Source: Phaeosaccion multiseriatum
Taxonomy: Eukaryota; Ochrophyta, other classes
DNA: 64,000 nucleotides
Assembly (NCBI GenBank): GCA_965112735.1
Contig: OZ218964.1
Span: 1,116,001 to 1,180,000 of the forward strand
Direction of reading: 5' to 3'
Position numbers and translations under genes: made by a program. Of the stretch, positions 44,650 to 57,707 are shown piece after piece. Within the stretch, counting starts at the first letter, position 1; each line of letters begins with the position of its first letter. The notes beneath the pieces are model-generated. The model did not search any database and was not told the DNA's origin. It saw only the letters and a list, made by a program, of their open reading frames with translations.

Positions 44650-46762
44650 ATGTATCACCTCTGCGTCGGCGTCGTAGTTGCCCTTGTACTCAATCTGCCC
44701 GTAGGCTTGGCCTTCTCTACACCCCTATCCATGGCGGCGCCAATAGGGAGCGGTGGCGGGCCGAGTATTGTGGTAATTGGACTTAATCCTGCTCTTCAAA
44801 AGACCCTGACCTTCAAGCCGCCGAGGGGCCTTGCATCTGGCTTCGTCAACAGAGCTGCCACAGCAGGTCAGCAAGGATACGTTGGCTTCTTGGGGATGCG
44901 AGCTTCAATCCCGTGCTTGTGCTACTTGGGACAAAACTATGCTCTCAATCACTTCCCTCATCTTTCGTTTGATATCCCACTCTCGCAGCGACCGGTATCG
45001 GAGGCAAGGGCCAAAATGTGTGCGTGGCGTTGCGGCGGCTCAAACCAGAGGCTTCTCCTCCGGCAGTGGTGCAATTCTCAGGCGGCTACGCGGGCGAAGA
45101 ACTCAATAGAAAATTAGGTATCAAGCATGCTGCAGCTGAGGGAAGGGCGGCCATGAACTCTACCCCCATGCTCACGCTCTCGCATGCTGCTGCGCACTCT
45201 CCTCCCACTCGCATACTCCAGAGGGAGCAGGCGTGAGACGCATCAGCCAGGACACGGCGGTAGAGATGAGGACGTGTTCTTCGTTGGTCGACACCTTGAC
45301 GAGCATGACCACGGAGATTATAGAGCCCTGGGGAGGCAGTATCGCGCAGGGTAAGGGAAAAGAGAAAGCCTACGTACATGCCCTGAGCATATATATGCAT
45401 ATATCCCTTTCCTCCTGCCCTACCATCCTCGCTTCTGGCCCGTTTCGAGCACGACCCGTTCCTAAATTGCCTCCTGCATTTTGTGTTGTTTGGTTGGCGG
45501 GTGTGTGCTTGCCTTGCTCGGCTGCAAACAAACAACCAGAGGAGCAAGAAGCTTTGCTCTCGCAGGTGGAAGCGTTTGCATCTGCCCCGGCCACAGGGCC
45601 GTCTGTTGGGGCGGTGGCAGTGATGGGCAGCGCGCCCGCCGGGGTTGAGGTGGACCTCCCCGCAAAGGCGCTCCAGGCGCTGGTAGAGGGAAGCAGCAAG
45701 AGCGGCAAGGGAGCGGTGAAGGTACTGGTGGATAGTGTTTTCGGAGTACCTCAGCTCATGGACACTGGACTGGTAGGCCTGCTCAAGGTCAATGGGGAGG
45801 AAGCACTGCGCCTTCGGTGAGTAGTGAGTAGCAGCGGGAGGAGGAAAGTAGCGGGCAGTGAGGGAGGGGGTGACGTGGGGGGCGGGGGATGAGGCCGCGA
45901 AGATGTCAGGCGTCATGTCACACCCCTCTCTCCACTCCCTCCACAACACTTGTTCGTCGCTGCTGATCTTGGTCCGGGTCGCCCCCTCCAAACCGCGTCT
46001 GCTTCCTCTCGGCATGCCGCCCCTTCTCTTCTCGTCTCTCTCATCTCTTACCCAAAATGGAACACCTCTACACCTCCAACTGCCCCGCTCTCCCAAACCC
46101 AAGAAACCCACACGTACCTACGATCCCACGCCCGCGCTTCCTCGAACCGTGTGTTGTGTGTTCGTCATTTGTCATTTGTCAGGGGCCTGGAGGAGGACAC
46201 TGTGGTGACGTGGATGGAAGACTCCCTCCGAGAAGCCGCAGCCTGCCTCTTCGACAGGTGGGAGACCTTACCCTTCCTCGCAGTCACCAACGGGGCTCTG
46301 CCCAGCTACCTCTTCTCTCGCGAGGGCAAGAGGGACAGCAGCGGCATGCTGTGCTTCTGGCGCCTCACGCCCCCGCCCGTGCAGGACGCTCTCAACCCCA
46401 TTGGGGCCGGAGATGCCGTCGCAGCTGCCACGCTCTCGCACTGGCTGGATAGCGATGATGATGACCATGATGCTGGCAGCAGTAGCAGCAGCAGCTCCAC
46501 CACCATGCGACCGGACCACCCCCTGGCTATGGCCTTTGCTTGTGGCTTGGCGGCCGGAGGGGCAGCGTGCTCGAACACGGACCCCCTGAGCAACAGCTGC
46601 TTCGACCTTTGCACCTACCGGAAGCTGCGCGAGGCCGTGCGCGTGGATCTTGTGGATCTGGAGGAGGAGAGGGCACAGGCAAAGGCTAGAGTGGCGGCCA
46701 AAGCCAAGGAGAGGGAGGAAGAGGAACCCGCCGCAGCAGCCGCAGTCGCTCCAGAAAAGTAG
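44650..46762 (+). CDS. PfkB-family sugar kinase with plastid-type presequence
   Basis: Five exons, 44650-44866, 44989-45117, 45231-45350, 45540-45816 and 46183-46762, give 440 residues. The N-terminus is a signal peptide (hydrophobic VGVVVALVLNLPVGLA) followed at once by FSTP, the form of the bipartite plastid presequence used in algae with four-membrane plastids. The mature part starts IVVIGLNPALQKTLTF, like 1-phosphofructokinase and tagatose-6-phosphate kinase, then ATGIGGKGQNVCVALRRL (the family N/G-rich substrate loop). Near the end DALNPIGAGDAVAAATL carries the PfkB signature, with GAGD supplying the catalytic Asp. It should phosphorylate a sugar or sugar phosphate with ATP; the substrate is not determined. 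A poly-Ser/Asp insert and a Lys/Glu/Ala-rich tail are additions to the core. The gene is convergent with the DUF1295-like gene, 190 bases away. Confidence 0.8.
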
Positions 46763-46914
46763 CCCTTACTTTTCTATAACTAAAAAAAAGATTAAAATAC
46801 CTGGTGATCCCTCCAGATCCACTGCGGCTCGGCCATTTTTACTGTTCCTGTCCAACTTCAACGCTTTAAAGCTCCTATGTGATCCCTATATACAAATCTG
46901 TGCTGCTACTGCCA

Positions 46915-46946
<32 letters not shown>

Positions 46947-46952
46947 GGCACC

Positions 46953-48157
46953 TCATTGCAACTTCTTTCGGTCCTTCACAGGGCCCACCAGTACGGGAAC
47001 ACATCTCTTGTACTCTTGGTACGCCTCCGAAGCGCCATACTTGTCCTCTCCCTTCTCCTCCGTTTGCGGGGCGGACACAAAAGTGATGAGGCTGATAATG
47101 AAGGCCGGCCCCAGCGCCGCCAGACAGAATCTCGCCAGGCCGCTACCCGTAGGCGGGTATGCTCCTCTGGCATTCATGACGAATATACCGAGCCACAGTG
47201 TCATCTCTCCGACGTAGTTTGGGTGCCTCGAGAAGCGCCAAAGGCCCGCATCGCAGAATTTGCCCTTGTTTCGCTGGTCTGCCTTGAAGGCTGACTTTTG
47301 CTGATCTGCCAACACCTCGGCGGCAATGCCGAGGAGCCACACGACAACCCCGACCACATCCGACCACGCTACTAGGTGCTGCTGCTCCTCCTGCAGTGGC
47401 TGATGGTGATGCCGTATCAGCGTGGGGAGGCAAGAGAAGAAGACCCATTGGGCCTGGACCGCCCAATAGAGGAGGAAGGTAGAGGGCTGGTCGCGTACCC
47501 CATCGAAGCGATCGTCTTTCCCCACAGACCCAATGCGCTTGAAGAGAAAGAAGCCAAGGCGGAGCGTCCACCCCAGTATCATAGCCGTGGAGAGCCAGTC
47601 CCTCCAAAAGGGCTGGACAAGGGACACGAGGGATGACATCTCATGCTGCTTGCTCTCCACAGATTCGAAGATTGCATCCAGCCCCACGCTCGAGGACGGC
47701 GACAAGTGGGAGGCGAGCACGACGGCCATGAAGGTGATGGTTCCCGTGAGGTCGTAGTAGTGCTCTGTCTGCCCTATCGTCGCTGGGATCCAGGCCTTGC
47801 AAACCAGTCCCACACGAAATTGGGGAGGCGAGCAAGGAGAGCAATTGAGACAGAGTGGGAGAGCGTAAGGGAGGGAGAATTGGGGGGGGGGGGGGGGGTC
47901 GGGGATGGATATTATGTGGGAAAGGGGGAGCGAAGCAAAGGAGGCGGATGAAGAGAAAGGGAGACACCGACGGAGTCACACTTTACCAGCAGGTTGATGC
48001 CGTACGATAGCCAAACAAAACTGGTGAGGCCCAGGGGGTAGGCCACCGCAAGGGAGATCCCCAAGCTCCCCAATGCAGATGCCAAACTCTTTATCATGGC
48101 CATGGTGCGCAGGGGAAGAGAGGGAGAGGAGAAGGGTGGGCGGAAGGGTCGTGGCAT
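46953..48157 (-). CDS. DUF1295 / steroid 5-alpha-reductase-like membrane protein
   Basis: Two exons on the minus strand, 48157-47987 and 47795-46953, give 337 residues (319 if translation begins at the second ATG, 48103). About seven hydrophobic segments are visible. The hallmark is GLWRFSRHPNYVGEMTLWLGIFV, the C-terminal NADPH-binding signature shared by DUF1295, isoprenylcysteine methyltransferases and steroid 5-alpha reductases. The segment EHYYDLTGTITFMAV is the typical DUF1295 first helix. The protein ends YQEYKRCVPVLVGPV, a family-like ending. The likely role is reduction of a lipid or sterol double bond in the ER or another membrane; the substrate cannot be told. The short N-terminal extension from 48157 is Pro/Arg-rich. 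The start lies 242 bases from the divergent Gln-rich gene. Confidence 0.75.
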
Positions 48158-48399
48158 ATTTTACTTTTAGGCAGCGATGGCACCAGAGGGGGAAACCAAA
48201 CCACCACCTCTTCCCTACTTTTCCCGTCCCTGCCCTTCCTTCTGAGAGAAAGCAGCGCCCCTCTTCTACTTTATATCACTTTAAACTTCCTTATCTCTTC
48301 TCTTGACTTCCTTGTCGCTGCTCTTGAAGTCTCTGAAGGAGTCGGCTTCGGAGGTCCCACGGAGTCTCGAAGTTGGCCCCCCTTGTCCGCGCCCAAAGG
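48158..48399. promoter_or_regulatory. Short bidirectional promoter region
   Basis: Only 242 bases separate the start codons of the divergent DUF1295-like and Gln-rich genes, so promoter and both 5' UTRs must be compact. No named element is recognised. Confidence 0.4.
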
Positions 48400-48785
48400 A
48401 TGGGCCCACTCATAGAGTGGCTGCTGGGGAAAGCGCCGGAACCAGACGAACCTCCGCCTCCTGTGAGGCAGCCCATGAAGCCAAGAAAGCCCGTCGTGAA
48501 GCGGTCGTGCCAAGCCTGTTACGGGCTCAGCATTTACAGCGCGAAGATGAAGGTAAGAGCGACCGGGGGGGAGATGGAGCACTCCACCTTCACCCCACTG
48601 CTCTTGAGGTTGAGCAAGTCGTTGGGCTTTTGACCAGCTGACCAAATGGTAGATGGGGCGGACTGCTGTTTCTATAGAAGGGTGGGGGGATGGGGTGGAT
48701 GGTGCCTCCCCCCACCTCGTTTAAGCTCTGGGCTTTGGCCCTGCTCGGTTCTTACTCTTTTCGCCTTCTCTCTCTCTCTCACTCC

Positions 48786-48836
<51 letters not shown>

Positions 48837-49923
48837 TCCCTCTCTCCCCCTCTCCCCCCCTCTCTCTCATGTCCATACCACCCTCCACACGTTTGCTCAC
48901 GGCTTGGACCCCCTGCCCGGAATGTAGGCAGAAGGAGGGCCACCGAGGTGCTACGGGATTCAAGGCCCAGCGGAGGACATCCCCACCAGTAACAAGCGCC
49001 TCTGCGACATGATTGATCGGGAGGTGAAGCGCAGGGCTCAGCAAGAGGCAGCGAAGAAGGCGCAGGAGGCGGCCGCACTGCAGAGAGGTCGTGCAGGGCC
49101 CGGACCCCAGTCCCTGCAGCAGCAGCACCAGCAGCAGCGGCAGCAGCAACAGCAACAACAACAGCAGGGACAAGCGAGAAAGGCCGGCGGAGCGGGAGAC
49201 TTCACACACGTGGTGCTTGGGTACTCGCAGTCCATCCGGCGCAAAGAGGGCAACGATAAGCAGTTCTTCGGCCCGCTCGTTGTGTTTGGAATGAATATGT
49301 TTTTCGCCTCCAAGACGGACGTGGGCAATAAATTGGGGGCCTCCCCCTCCCCCTCCGCAGAGCAGCAGCACCAGCAGAAGCAAGCCCAACAGAAGAGGCT
49401 TCGGGAGCTTCGGGGTGAGGGGAAGGAGGTGCAGCAGGAGGTGCAGCAGCACGCGCAGGGACAGAGGCAGGGGCAGGGGAAGCCACATCAAGGGCAGGAG
49501 CAGGCTCAGGGGCAGGCTCAGGGGCAGGCTCAGGGGCAGCAGCAAGGGCACTGGAGTGGGCTTCAGCCGGGGGGGAAACAGCACCAGGGGCAGCAGGGAC
49601 AAGGGCAAGAGGGACAGCAGCAGGGGCAGCAGCAGGGCTTGCCCCAGTCGCTGTTTTCTTCGTTGGACGGCGTGGACCCCGCCGAGGAGCTACAGAAGTA
49701 CCAGGAGAAAATGGGCAAGACGCTTGTGTCTGTACAGAAGTTTTGGGCGAACGGCACCAAGGACTTCCCCACCAAGTTTGAGAAGAGTGCGAGGCGGATA
49801 GTCACCAGCATGGGCGTCATGCCCGCCAGGATGGAGAAGTTTGGCCGGAAGTGGTATGCGCATGCCTTCCCTCGCCTCGACGCGTCGGAAGATGACGACG
49901 ATGATGATGGTGCAAAGCACTGA
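48400..49923 (+). CDS. Glutamine-rich protein of unknown function
   Basis: Two exons, 48400-48552 and 48928-49923, give 382 residues. I do not recognise the family. The N-terminus MGPLIEWLLGKAPEPDEPPPP is followed by a possible zinc or redox pair (SCQACYG) and, across the intron, GGPPRCYGIQGPAEDIPTSNKRLCDMI. A coiled-coil KRRAQQEAAKKAQEAAAL leads to a polyglutamine stretch. The middle has one modestly hydrophobic segment, FFGPLVVFGMNMFFA, within an otherwise ordered block beginning FTHVVLGYSQSIRRK. A QGQAQGQ-type repeat of about 110 residues separates it from a C-terminal ordered block (QKYQEKMGKTLVSVQKFW to PARMEKFGRKWYAHAFP) and an Asp tail. The two ordered blocks are candidates for a conserved algal domain split by the repeat. 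The large intron is CT-rich. Confidence 0.65.
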
Positions 49924-50112
49924 GTGCTCCCGAGGGAGGGCTTTTCCCCTGTTTAATCCACTGTAATGTTTTTTAATGTATCGAAACTTCCTTTTTCACA
50001 GCGATGGCCGCCAAAGATGGTGAAGGCGGGCCAATTCTGTGAGTCCATTTTGGATAACCAACGCGTGAGCATTGCCCTCCACTGCCACGGGAATCGGATT
50101 AGCTCGATTGAT

Positions 50113-51655
50113 ATGGTGCGCCGGAAAGCTCCATTCAAACAGGCATTGCTCGTCCTCATGCTGTACCGTCTCACCAGGCCGGCGGCCGGCTTTGTGAGTC
50201 CGTGCACAAGCGCAAGGGGGCCCATGATACTCCGGCAAATGACGACCTCCACGGACTCTCTTCAGCAGGAGGCCGGTACGCAAATGACGACCTCCACGGG
50301 CTCTCTTCAGCAGGAGGCCGGTACCTTTCCCAGCGCAAGCGACATGGAGGAGTCGTCGAGGGAGCCAAACTTGCTGGAGCGCTGGGGTTCGCCTCGCTAC
50401 GTATGTGCTCCAATGGTGGAGCAGTCGGACCTACCCTTTCGCCTCCTTGTACGGAGGTACGGCTGCACTCTTGCCTACACGCCCATGATCCACTCGGGCC
50501 TCTTCAGTATGCCCACCGCTCAGCTCTTTAGAGACCAACACTTTGATGGTCTGGGTGCCTCACCCAAATCTGTAGTGGGCTACACCGGCGGCAGCAGCAG
50601 CAGCGGCAGCATGGGCAGTGAATTCCCGAACCCAGCCCAGCCTGATCGCATGAAGCAAGATTGGCCCCTCGTCGCCCAATTCTGCGGGAATGACCCAGAG
50701 ACTGTGGTGCTGGCGTCCAAGCATGTGCAGGATCACGTGGACGCCGTTGATCTGGTGCGTGTGTGCGTCTCGTGAGTGTGTTTGCAAAGCCTGTCCTTTC
50801 CTTTCCTTTTCTTCTCCTCTCTCAATCTCTCTCTCTCTCTCCCAAACACAGAACCTGGGCTGCCCCCAGCGCATCGCCAGGAAGGGCAACTACGGTGCCT
50901 ATCTGCTAGCAGACGTGGACCTCTGCGCGTCGATCGTCCGAGCCATGTCCAAGGAGCTGTCCGTGCCGGTGACTGCCAAGGTCCGCTGTCTCCCCACGGC
51001 AGAAGCCACGGTGGGCCTCGCCCTCAAGCTGCAGGAGGCCGGCGCACAGCTGCTCACTCTGCACGGGCGGACCCTTGCCGCAGCTAAGACCAACCAAGGA
51101 GGAGCAGACTGGGACATCATCCGAAGGGTCAAGCAAGAGGTCTCAATACCTTTGATCGCCAACGGAGGCATTGAGACCAAGCAGGACTGCGACGCCTGCC
51201 TAGCCTACACGGGTGCGGATGCAGTCATGAGTAGCGAAGCCCTGCTGGAGAACCCTGCCCTCTTCGACCCTCACCTCACCCCTCTAGAGGAGCTGCAGGG
51301 TGTGGAGGTGGCGTGGCGCCTGCTGCGTCTCTCGCTCGAGTACGTGGAGCTTGCCAAGCTCTATGGAGAGAATGTGTACCATATACCAGTCAAGACCAAA
51401 GCACACGTCTTCAAAATGCTGCACCGTCTGCTCCAGCTGGAGAGGAATCACGACTTGCGCACCCGCCTCGGAGCTCGATCCACCTTCTCCTTCGAGCGCA
51501 TTGAGCCCATCCTGGCAGAGCTGGCACTGCGGTATTCGTTTGATCCGGTGCATCGACAGCCCTTGGCGACAGCTGCGGAGGTAGAGGCTGTGTGGGGGGA
51601 CTCGCCCTTCGTCTCGCGCAAGACGTGGTACAGAAGACACCGGAGTGAGGAGTGA
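50113..51655 (+). CDS. tRNA-dihydrouridine synthase, Dus1 type
   Basis: Two exons, 50113-50754 and 50852-51655, give 481 residues. The FMN-dependent Dus core is plain: YVCAPMVEQSDLPFRLLVRRYG, AYTPMIHSGLF, VAQFCGNDPETV, VDLNLGCPQRIARKGNYGAYL across the splice junction, LTLHGRT, and PLIANGGIETKQDCD (the FMN phosphate loop). The NLGCPQxIAxxGxYGA motif is specific to eukaryotic Dus1, which reduces U16/U17 in the D-loop of tRNAs. A C-terminal helical region follows, as in Dus1. The start at 50113 gives MVRRKAPFKQALLVLMLYRLTRPAAGFVSP, a short hydrophobic stretch ending AAGFVSP that could be a plastid-type presequence. An ATG at 49966 would add 49 residues but lies only 43 bases after the previous stop codon. 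Residues near 41-70 contain a 15-residue tandem repeat (QMTTSTDSLQQEAGT type). Confidence 0.85.
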
Positions 51656-52541
51656 GGAGTGAGTGGGGAGAGGGAGAGAGGAAAGAGAGAGAGAAAAGCT
51701 GCAGACCTCCCTGGTTGTGCGCTATAGGTATTGGGGAGCGATATCTCGCCTTCTGCTTCCCTTGGGGGGCAAAGCTCCAAGCTTCGTGGAGGAGGCAAGG
51801 CACTATCTACACCATATGACTGCGGTTTAGCTTGGCTTTGCTTCCATACACCACAGGGAGAGTTGAGGGAGCCCTCCCTCCAAGCACGCTGACTGACTGA
51901 CACCAGGCGCTGACGGACTGACACCAGGCACTGACGGACTGACAACATCAGGCACTGAGGGACCCACCGACGGCTCTCCACAGGTTAGGCATGGTCCGGA
52001 ATGCTTTGGCGCTTTGGCATCTCGACGCAGACGCGGAAGGGACAGTCACCGAGAGACCACCCCGTCATCCCCTGACTTGGGGCGCATTTGCTCCCTCTTA
52101 TGGGGGGAGTGGTAGACGTTGTGCGTTAGGACTCCTCTGCGTGTGCGGGTAGTAGGCGTCCCTCCGACAACGTCGAGGGGCAGCAGGGGAGGGGAGGTGG
52201 CACAGCTGCTGCGCCTCCTTCCCTCTACCTCACAGAGTCTAGAGGCTACCCACTCTTGGTGGCAAGGTCCGATCGATCGATCGATCGGGAGGGGGGGAGG
52301 GGGGGGGGATTTGCGGGAGGACAGAGAAGAGAAAGGGAATGAATGCCCCTTCCAGGCTTCCAGGCGGCAATGACAGCGAGGGAAGAGCCCAGAGCTCCTG
52401 CCTGCTTACAGTGGCGATGGCGGTGGGGGAAGGGGACACTCCTTTGTTTCATCTGCGGCGGAGTTCAGCTGAAAGGAAGCACGGCTCATCCATGTATTCG
52501 TATATCAACATCAAGCGGGTGGGAGGAGAAGGGCGAGGTGG

Positions 52542-52608
<67 letters not shown>

Positions 52609-53147
52609 TAAGGGTTACACTAACATCCGCGGGACAGACGGGGGCATGTGAAACGAGGCCGGAAGCTTGGAGCACCTCCTCATTTCACTTTTGCTCCTTC
52701 TCTTGCTACTTGGTTGAGAACGAATGCGATGCTTATCGCCCATTGGAAGCACGGACCCCGAAAGCGAGGGGCGGGGAGTCGACTCCCATCTATCGCCGAA
52801 GCTGAGTTTAGCTAGAATAATGCGAGGTTTTTAGAAAATCATGTTTAATTACTAATAGTATTTTAGTTTGTGTTTGTAAGTACAGAGGGACGTGGCTAAA
52901 GTGTATGCCTTGTCCCGAGTGTATATACATGCCATACCACCAGCGATGGGGCCGCCACTGACACCTTCCCTTCCCTTCCCTTCCCTTCCCTTCCCTTCCC
53001 TTCCCTTCCCTTCCCTTCCCTTCCCTTCTCTTCCCTTCCCTTCCCTTTCGGGTCGTATCTTTCTTTGCGTTGCAGAGCGTAATCTCTCAGCGCTCTGGCG
53101 CTCTTTGTGTCTCTCCCTCTCTCTCTACCCATCTAGCTTTCTCTCTC

Positions 53148-53197
<50 letters not shown>

Positions 53198-53466
53198 TTC
53201 CATCCTTCTCTTTCTCCATTCTGATCCTCAATCTCCGGTCTGTTGGGTTTCCGTGTCTCTCTCTCCCTCCGTCTCCCGTTGTCCGTTCGTTCCTTCCGTG
53301 CTTCCTTCCCTAACAAACACACACACCCACACCCCACCATCCCCCACACATATCCTCTGTCTCCCTCTCCGTCGTTCTCTCCCTCCTTCTCTTTCCACCC
53401 AGCAGAGCCAAGACCTACCGCACACCACACCACACCACACCGCACCACACCACACTTGGACGCTAA
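51656..53466. other. Intergenic region with simple repeats, no gene seen
   Basis: This is a convergent gap between the Dus gene and the giant surface-protein gene. It holds a short ctgacggactgacaccaggc duplication (51888-51950), a GA tract (52548-52604), a CCCTT pentanucleotide array (52963-53050), a CT tract (53130-53195) and a CACACCAC tract (53418-53456). No open frame in it has features of a real protein. Confidence 0.55.
52963..53050. repeat. TTCCC pentanucleotide array
   Basis: About 17 nearly perfect TTCCC units, one carrying TTCTC. Confidence 0.92.
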
Positions 53467-56400
53467 CTACTTCCTCTTGAAGCGCTTGCCCTTGCTCTGT
53501 AGCTCGGGTTTGCCCGTGCTCCTCGTGCTTCCTGTCCTTGCCTGTAGCCTGGACCGCGCCGTCCGCAGCCAAAAGACAGCCAACGCCTTGGAAGCCTCCG
53601 ACAGTTCCAGCTGCTTGCCCGCCCAATCAGCGGGCATATCGTCTCCTTCGTCGTCGCTCACGTCCACCACGGCTTGCTTCTTGCGCTTCCTGCCTTTTTT
53701 GCCAAACACATTGTCCTGCGCCTTGCGGTACCACTGCAGTAGCATGGCCCTCGAGGCTGCGGTGAGGAAGACGGGTCCGTAGTCCTCAATCTCCTCATCC
53801 GCGTCGTCGTCGCTGTCTGTGAGACCACTCGCCCCCGCCATGGCGTTGTTGCGCTCGTCTTCCTTGGTCCTGGAGATGCATCTGAGACAGAGCGTTTCAT
53901 AGCGTTGAATATTCATCCAGAAGCGCTTCCACGACACTTGATCGAACTCATCCTCGGGGTGCTCGAGCTCGAACAGAGCAATCACCTCCTCCAGCGGCAT
54001 CAACAGCTTCACCTGCAGCTGCTTCTTGGACAAGCACTGTCCGCAGTGCGAGCCACGCGCGTTGTTGATTAAAGGTTGCACCACCAGCCGAAGCTTCTGC
54101 CGCTTCCTCGCCTGCGCTAACCACCATCGAATGATGTTGCGCGAGGAAGGCGCAAGTGCCACCACACCAAACTCCGGCCCCTCGTCCTCGCTGTCCGACG
54201 AAACGTCGCGATTGAGCTGGTTCAGAATACGCGTCAACTGATTGATGAGATAGGGTCGGCTGCGTCGGAGGGTGCGTGGCGTGAGTATCTCGGGCAGTTG
54301 ATTGATGAGCCAAGCGCGGTTATAGTTGAGGAACTTGTAGCGGAAGGTCTCGCTGGTGATGCGCTGGTTCATCAGATAGGCATCGTGGCTGGCTCCCTGC
54401 AGCTCGTCCATATCCGGGATGTCAAAGTCATCGTCCTCCTCCACGCTGCTGTGCCAGGCGGTGTTTTCGTGCTTAATCTTCCACAGGTTGAAACGCACGG
54501 CCAGCCACATGAGTGCCTTTCCAATGAGGTAGCTGGCAGCCAACACGAACACCATCACGACTGCCACGGCCGGGTCGCCCCACAGGTTGTAATCCTGCCG
54601 AGTCATCATCTGCACGCCCAGCACAAAATAGATGATGCCGTTGACATGCACCGTGAGCATGACGTAGTACTGACTGCTGAAGCACATTTGGTCCAACGTT
54701 CGCATGCTTTCGTCGATGCACTCATCCAGCGAGTCCTCCAGGCCTTTCCAGCGCGTCTCTCGCTGTAAGAAGCGATAGCGTGTGTACACCAAATAGTCGT
54801 GAATCTTCCACCCGTGAAACAGCTCCTGCACGCCGTGGATGAAAATGTCCACGGCCAGCTGAAACACGATAATGATGAGCGCGAACCACAAATAATACTC
54901 CATGTCTTGCTCCTTGATACTGTACAACGCCGGCAAGGCGGTGGGGTACCGTAGCGTCATGAACAGCACGATGACGTAGGGGAAGTAGAAGAGAGACATG
55001 GCGTCCGTGGAGTAGCTCCCGAACGAGTCTAGTAGCGGCTCCACCGTCTCTCCTCCACCTTCGGGCCCAACCTCTTCCTCGTCGGGGAAGAGCGGCGGTT
55101 TCCCCGCGCCCTTCTCCTCCTTCTTTGCCGCCTCCTCTCGCTTGCTTACGAGACCGAACTTCATCTTGATCCACTTGGGCTGCAACTCAATGAGTCGATC
55201 CTGGGCGGCGCCCACTTTCTGTCCAATGGCGTGTAAGATGAGGCCTAGAGTTGGGTCCACATAGACTCGAAAGAGCATGACCAGACCCAAGTCCAGGAAG
55301 AAGCCGAGCAAAAAGTCGAGGAAATCAGACGCGGCGAGGGTAGTAATGCCCATCACTAAACCCAGCGAAGTTCCGATGGGGGCCGACAGCAGCGCCTCCT
55401 GAAGTTGGTGGTCCACAATGTCGCCAATAAACATGTCCATGATGGTGTAACCGATAAACACATACCAGTAGTACAGTCCGAACTGCGACCAGAGCGAAAA
55501 CTCCACAAGGAAGAGACAGAAAAGACCCATCATGTAGGAAGTAAAGATCATGTTGGACCGTTTCCACGTCAAGCTCGTCCACACCAGCTCCTTCGCCGCG
55601 CGAGGGTCTCGCTTGAGTTCGAGGTCTTTCTCTCTCTTGCTCTGGCGATTAGGGAGGAAGATTTGCGCCCCCACGTAGATGCTCACGGCACTGATGCAGA
55701 CAAAGCCAATCCCCAGTCGACCGTAACGAGCCTTGAGGAAATCGTCAGGGTCGACCGCGGCGCCCATCTCAACGTAGTGGAGGGCGTAACCGTCGAGCAG
55801 CCAGGCGTCGGCCACGTTAGGGAAGAGGCCGCCGAGAGACCAGCCAAAGACCAAGCCGTAGAGGCTGAGTGTTAGGAGAGCGATCGGAATGAGTCCGAGA
55901 ACCGTGCCGGAGAAGGCAGGAGGCGCAATGAGCGTGTACATACTCCAGAAGCGAAGGCGGGGTGGACTGACGAGCTGCGTGGTGAGACGCACCACGACCC
56001 AAAACAAGAAGGCGATGAAGACGGCAAAGGTGCCCGTGATGACAAACAGCACCCAAAACACCGACCGCTCGAAGGCAAACTTGATGATCAAGGCGCGGTA
56101 ACCCAGCGGCTTGAGCTCGATGCTGAGCTTGTAGTCGGAGTTGGTCGTATCTTCGTCGAAATCCTCGTAGTAGAGAATGGCCTCCAGGATGCGCTTCTCG
56201 AACTGGTCCAGTTGGTAGTACGAAATCTCCAGCTTGAGGGTGCGTGGGAAGCACAGCGTGGTGCAGCCTCCAAGGTAGTCGTTGGCAGCGGTGCGATCTA
56301 CCATGACGGGCACAAACACATCGTCTCCTTCCTTGTCCTGAATGTAGTCGATAAAGTAGCTCGTCCCTCCGTCATCCTCCGCTGTCCGGGTGGTGCCTCT

Positions 56401-57666
56401 TCCCGTGAACTGGTTCCAGTTGATGGGCTGCCGTAGAAGCGAGAAGAGCTCGTCGGAAGTAGACGCCTCGAACCACCTCGGTACCACATCCACAGACCCG
56501 AGGTCTTCCTCATACTGACAATCCACCGAGAAGCGACACCAGTCTGCGACGGGCTCCTGCCCAACATCCGCCGGCCCCACCGCCCGCACGTCGTCCTGAA
56601 TGGGGAAGGAAGGGAATGCGTACCTCCACCATGACGAATCATAGTCGTCGGGCAACTCACAGGCGTCGCTCTCAAAGGCGCGGTGGATGGGAATGTGCGA
56701 ATCAAACCCGCGGCAGTTGCTGAAGTAGGGGAAGTAGGGTAGCATCATCTGGGTGAAGTCGTACGTGTACTCGGTGCCGGCGGCGCTGCTGGGATCGTAG
56801 GACATGCCGTCGAACACTTCCAGCCATGCGTCCTGTTGGGGTTGGTGGGGGTGTGGTTTGGTTGGGTTGGGGTCGGGTTGGGTCAGGTTTGGGTGCGGAT
56901 GTGGGTGTGGGTGGGGGTTGCGGTTGGATACAAGCGGTCAATTCATTCGGTCATGAGGAGGGGGTGAGGAAAGCAACGCCAGCAACAAGACCAACATCAC
57001 ATGTCAATTCATTCGGTCATGAGGAGGCGGTGAGGAAAGCAACACCAACAACAAGACCAACATCACAGTGAGAGAGAGGAGCGAACCCCGCCTGTTAGAC
57101 CGTCCATCCACAACCATCCATAACCATCCACAACCATCCACAACCATCCAAACTCATCCAGAGCCATCCATCCACACGCACCTTTGCTTCCTTGGAGCGC
57201 ACATCCGTGGCTTCCGGAGCATCCCAATAGGCGGAGTCCGGCGCTACATCTGACTCCTCCTCTGTGAGCCACGGCGTGTCCGCATTCAAGTGGCTCGTGT
57301 TGAAGCCCAGCAGCACGCGGCCCTTCTCATAGTCGCTGTACCTCGGCGGTAGATTAAGTGGAGCCGAGAAGGAACTGAGCTGATCGAAGGTGTACACCGA
57401 TACAAAGAACCACTCTCTTTCTACGTGCCGCTCCCCGAATGACACATAGGGGCTGAGCATCCGGCCGTCCCGCCCCTCCCTTCCCATGGCCACGTTAGCC
57501 CTTCCCGGTGAGAAGATCTCGACGGTGGTGGTGTTGACGAAGAAGGGGGCAGCGGGTAGGTGCACACCGTACATTATCTCAATGTCCGTCTTGACGAGCA
57601 CGTCTTCGAGCGCAAACACCGTGAAGTTCAGCATCTGCAAAGAGTGTTGGTGTGTGCGTGTGTGTT

Positions 57667-57707
<41 letters not shown>
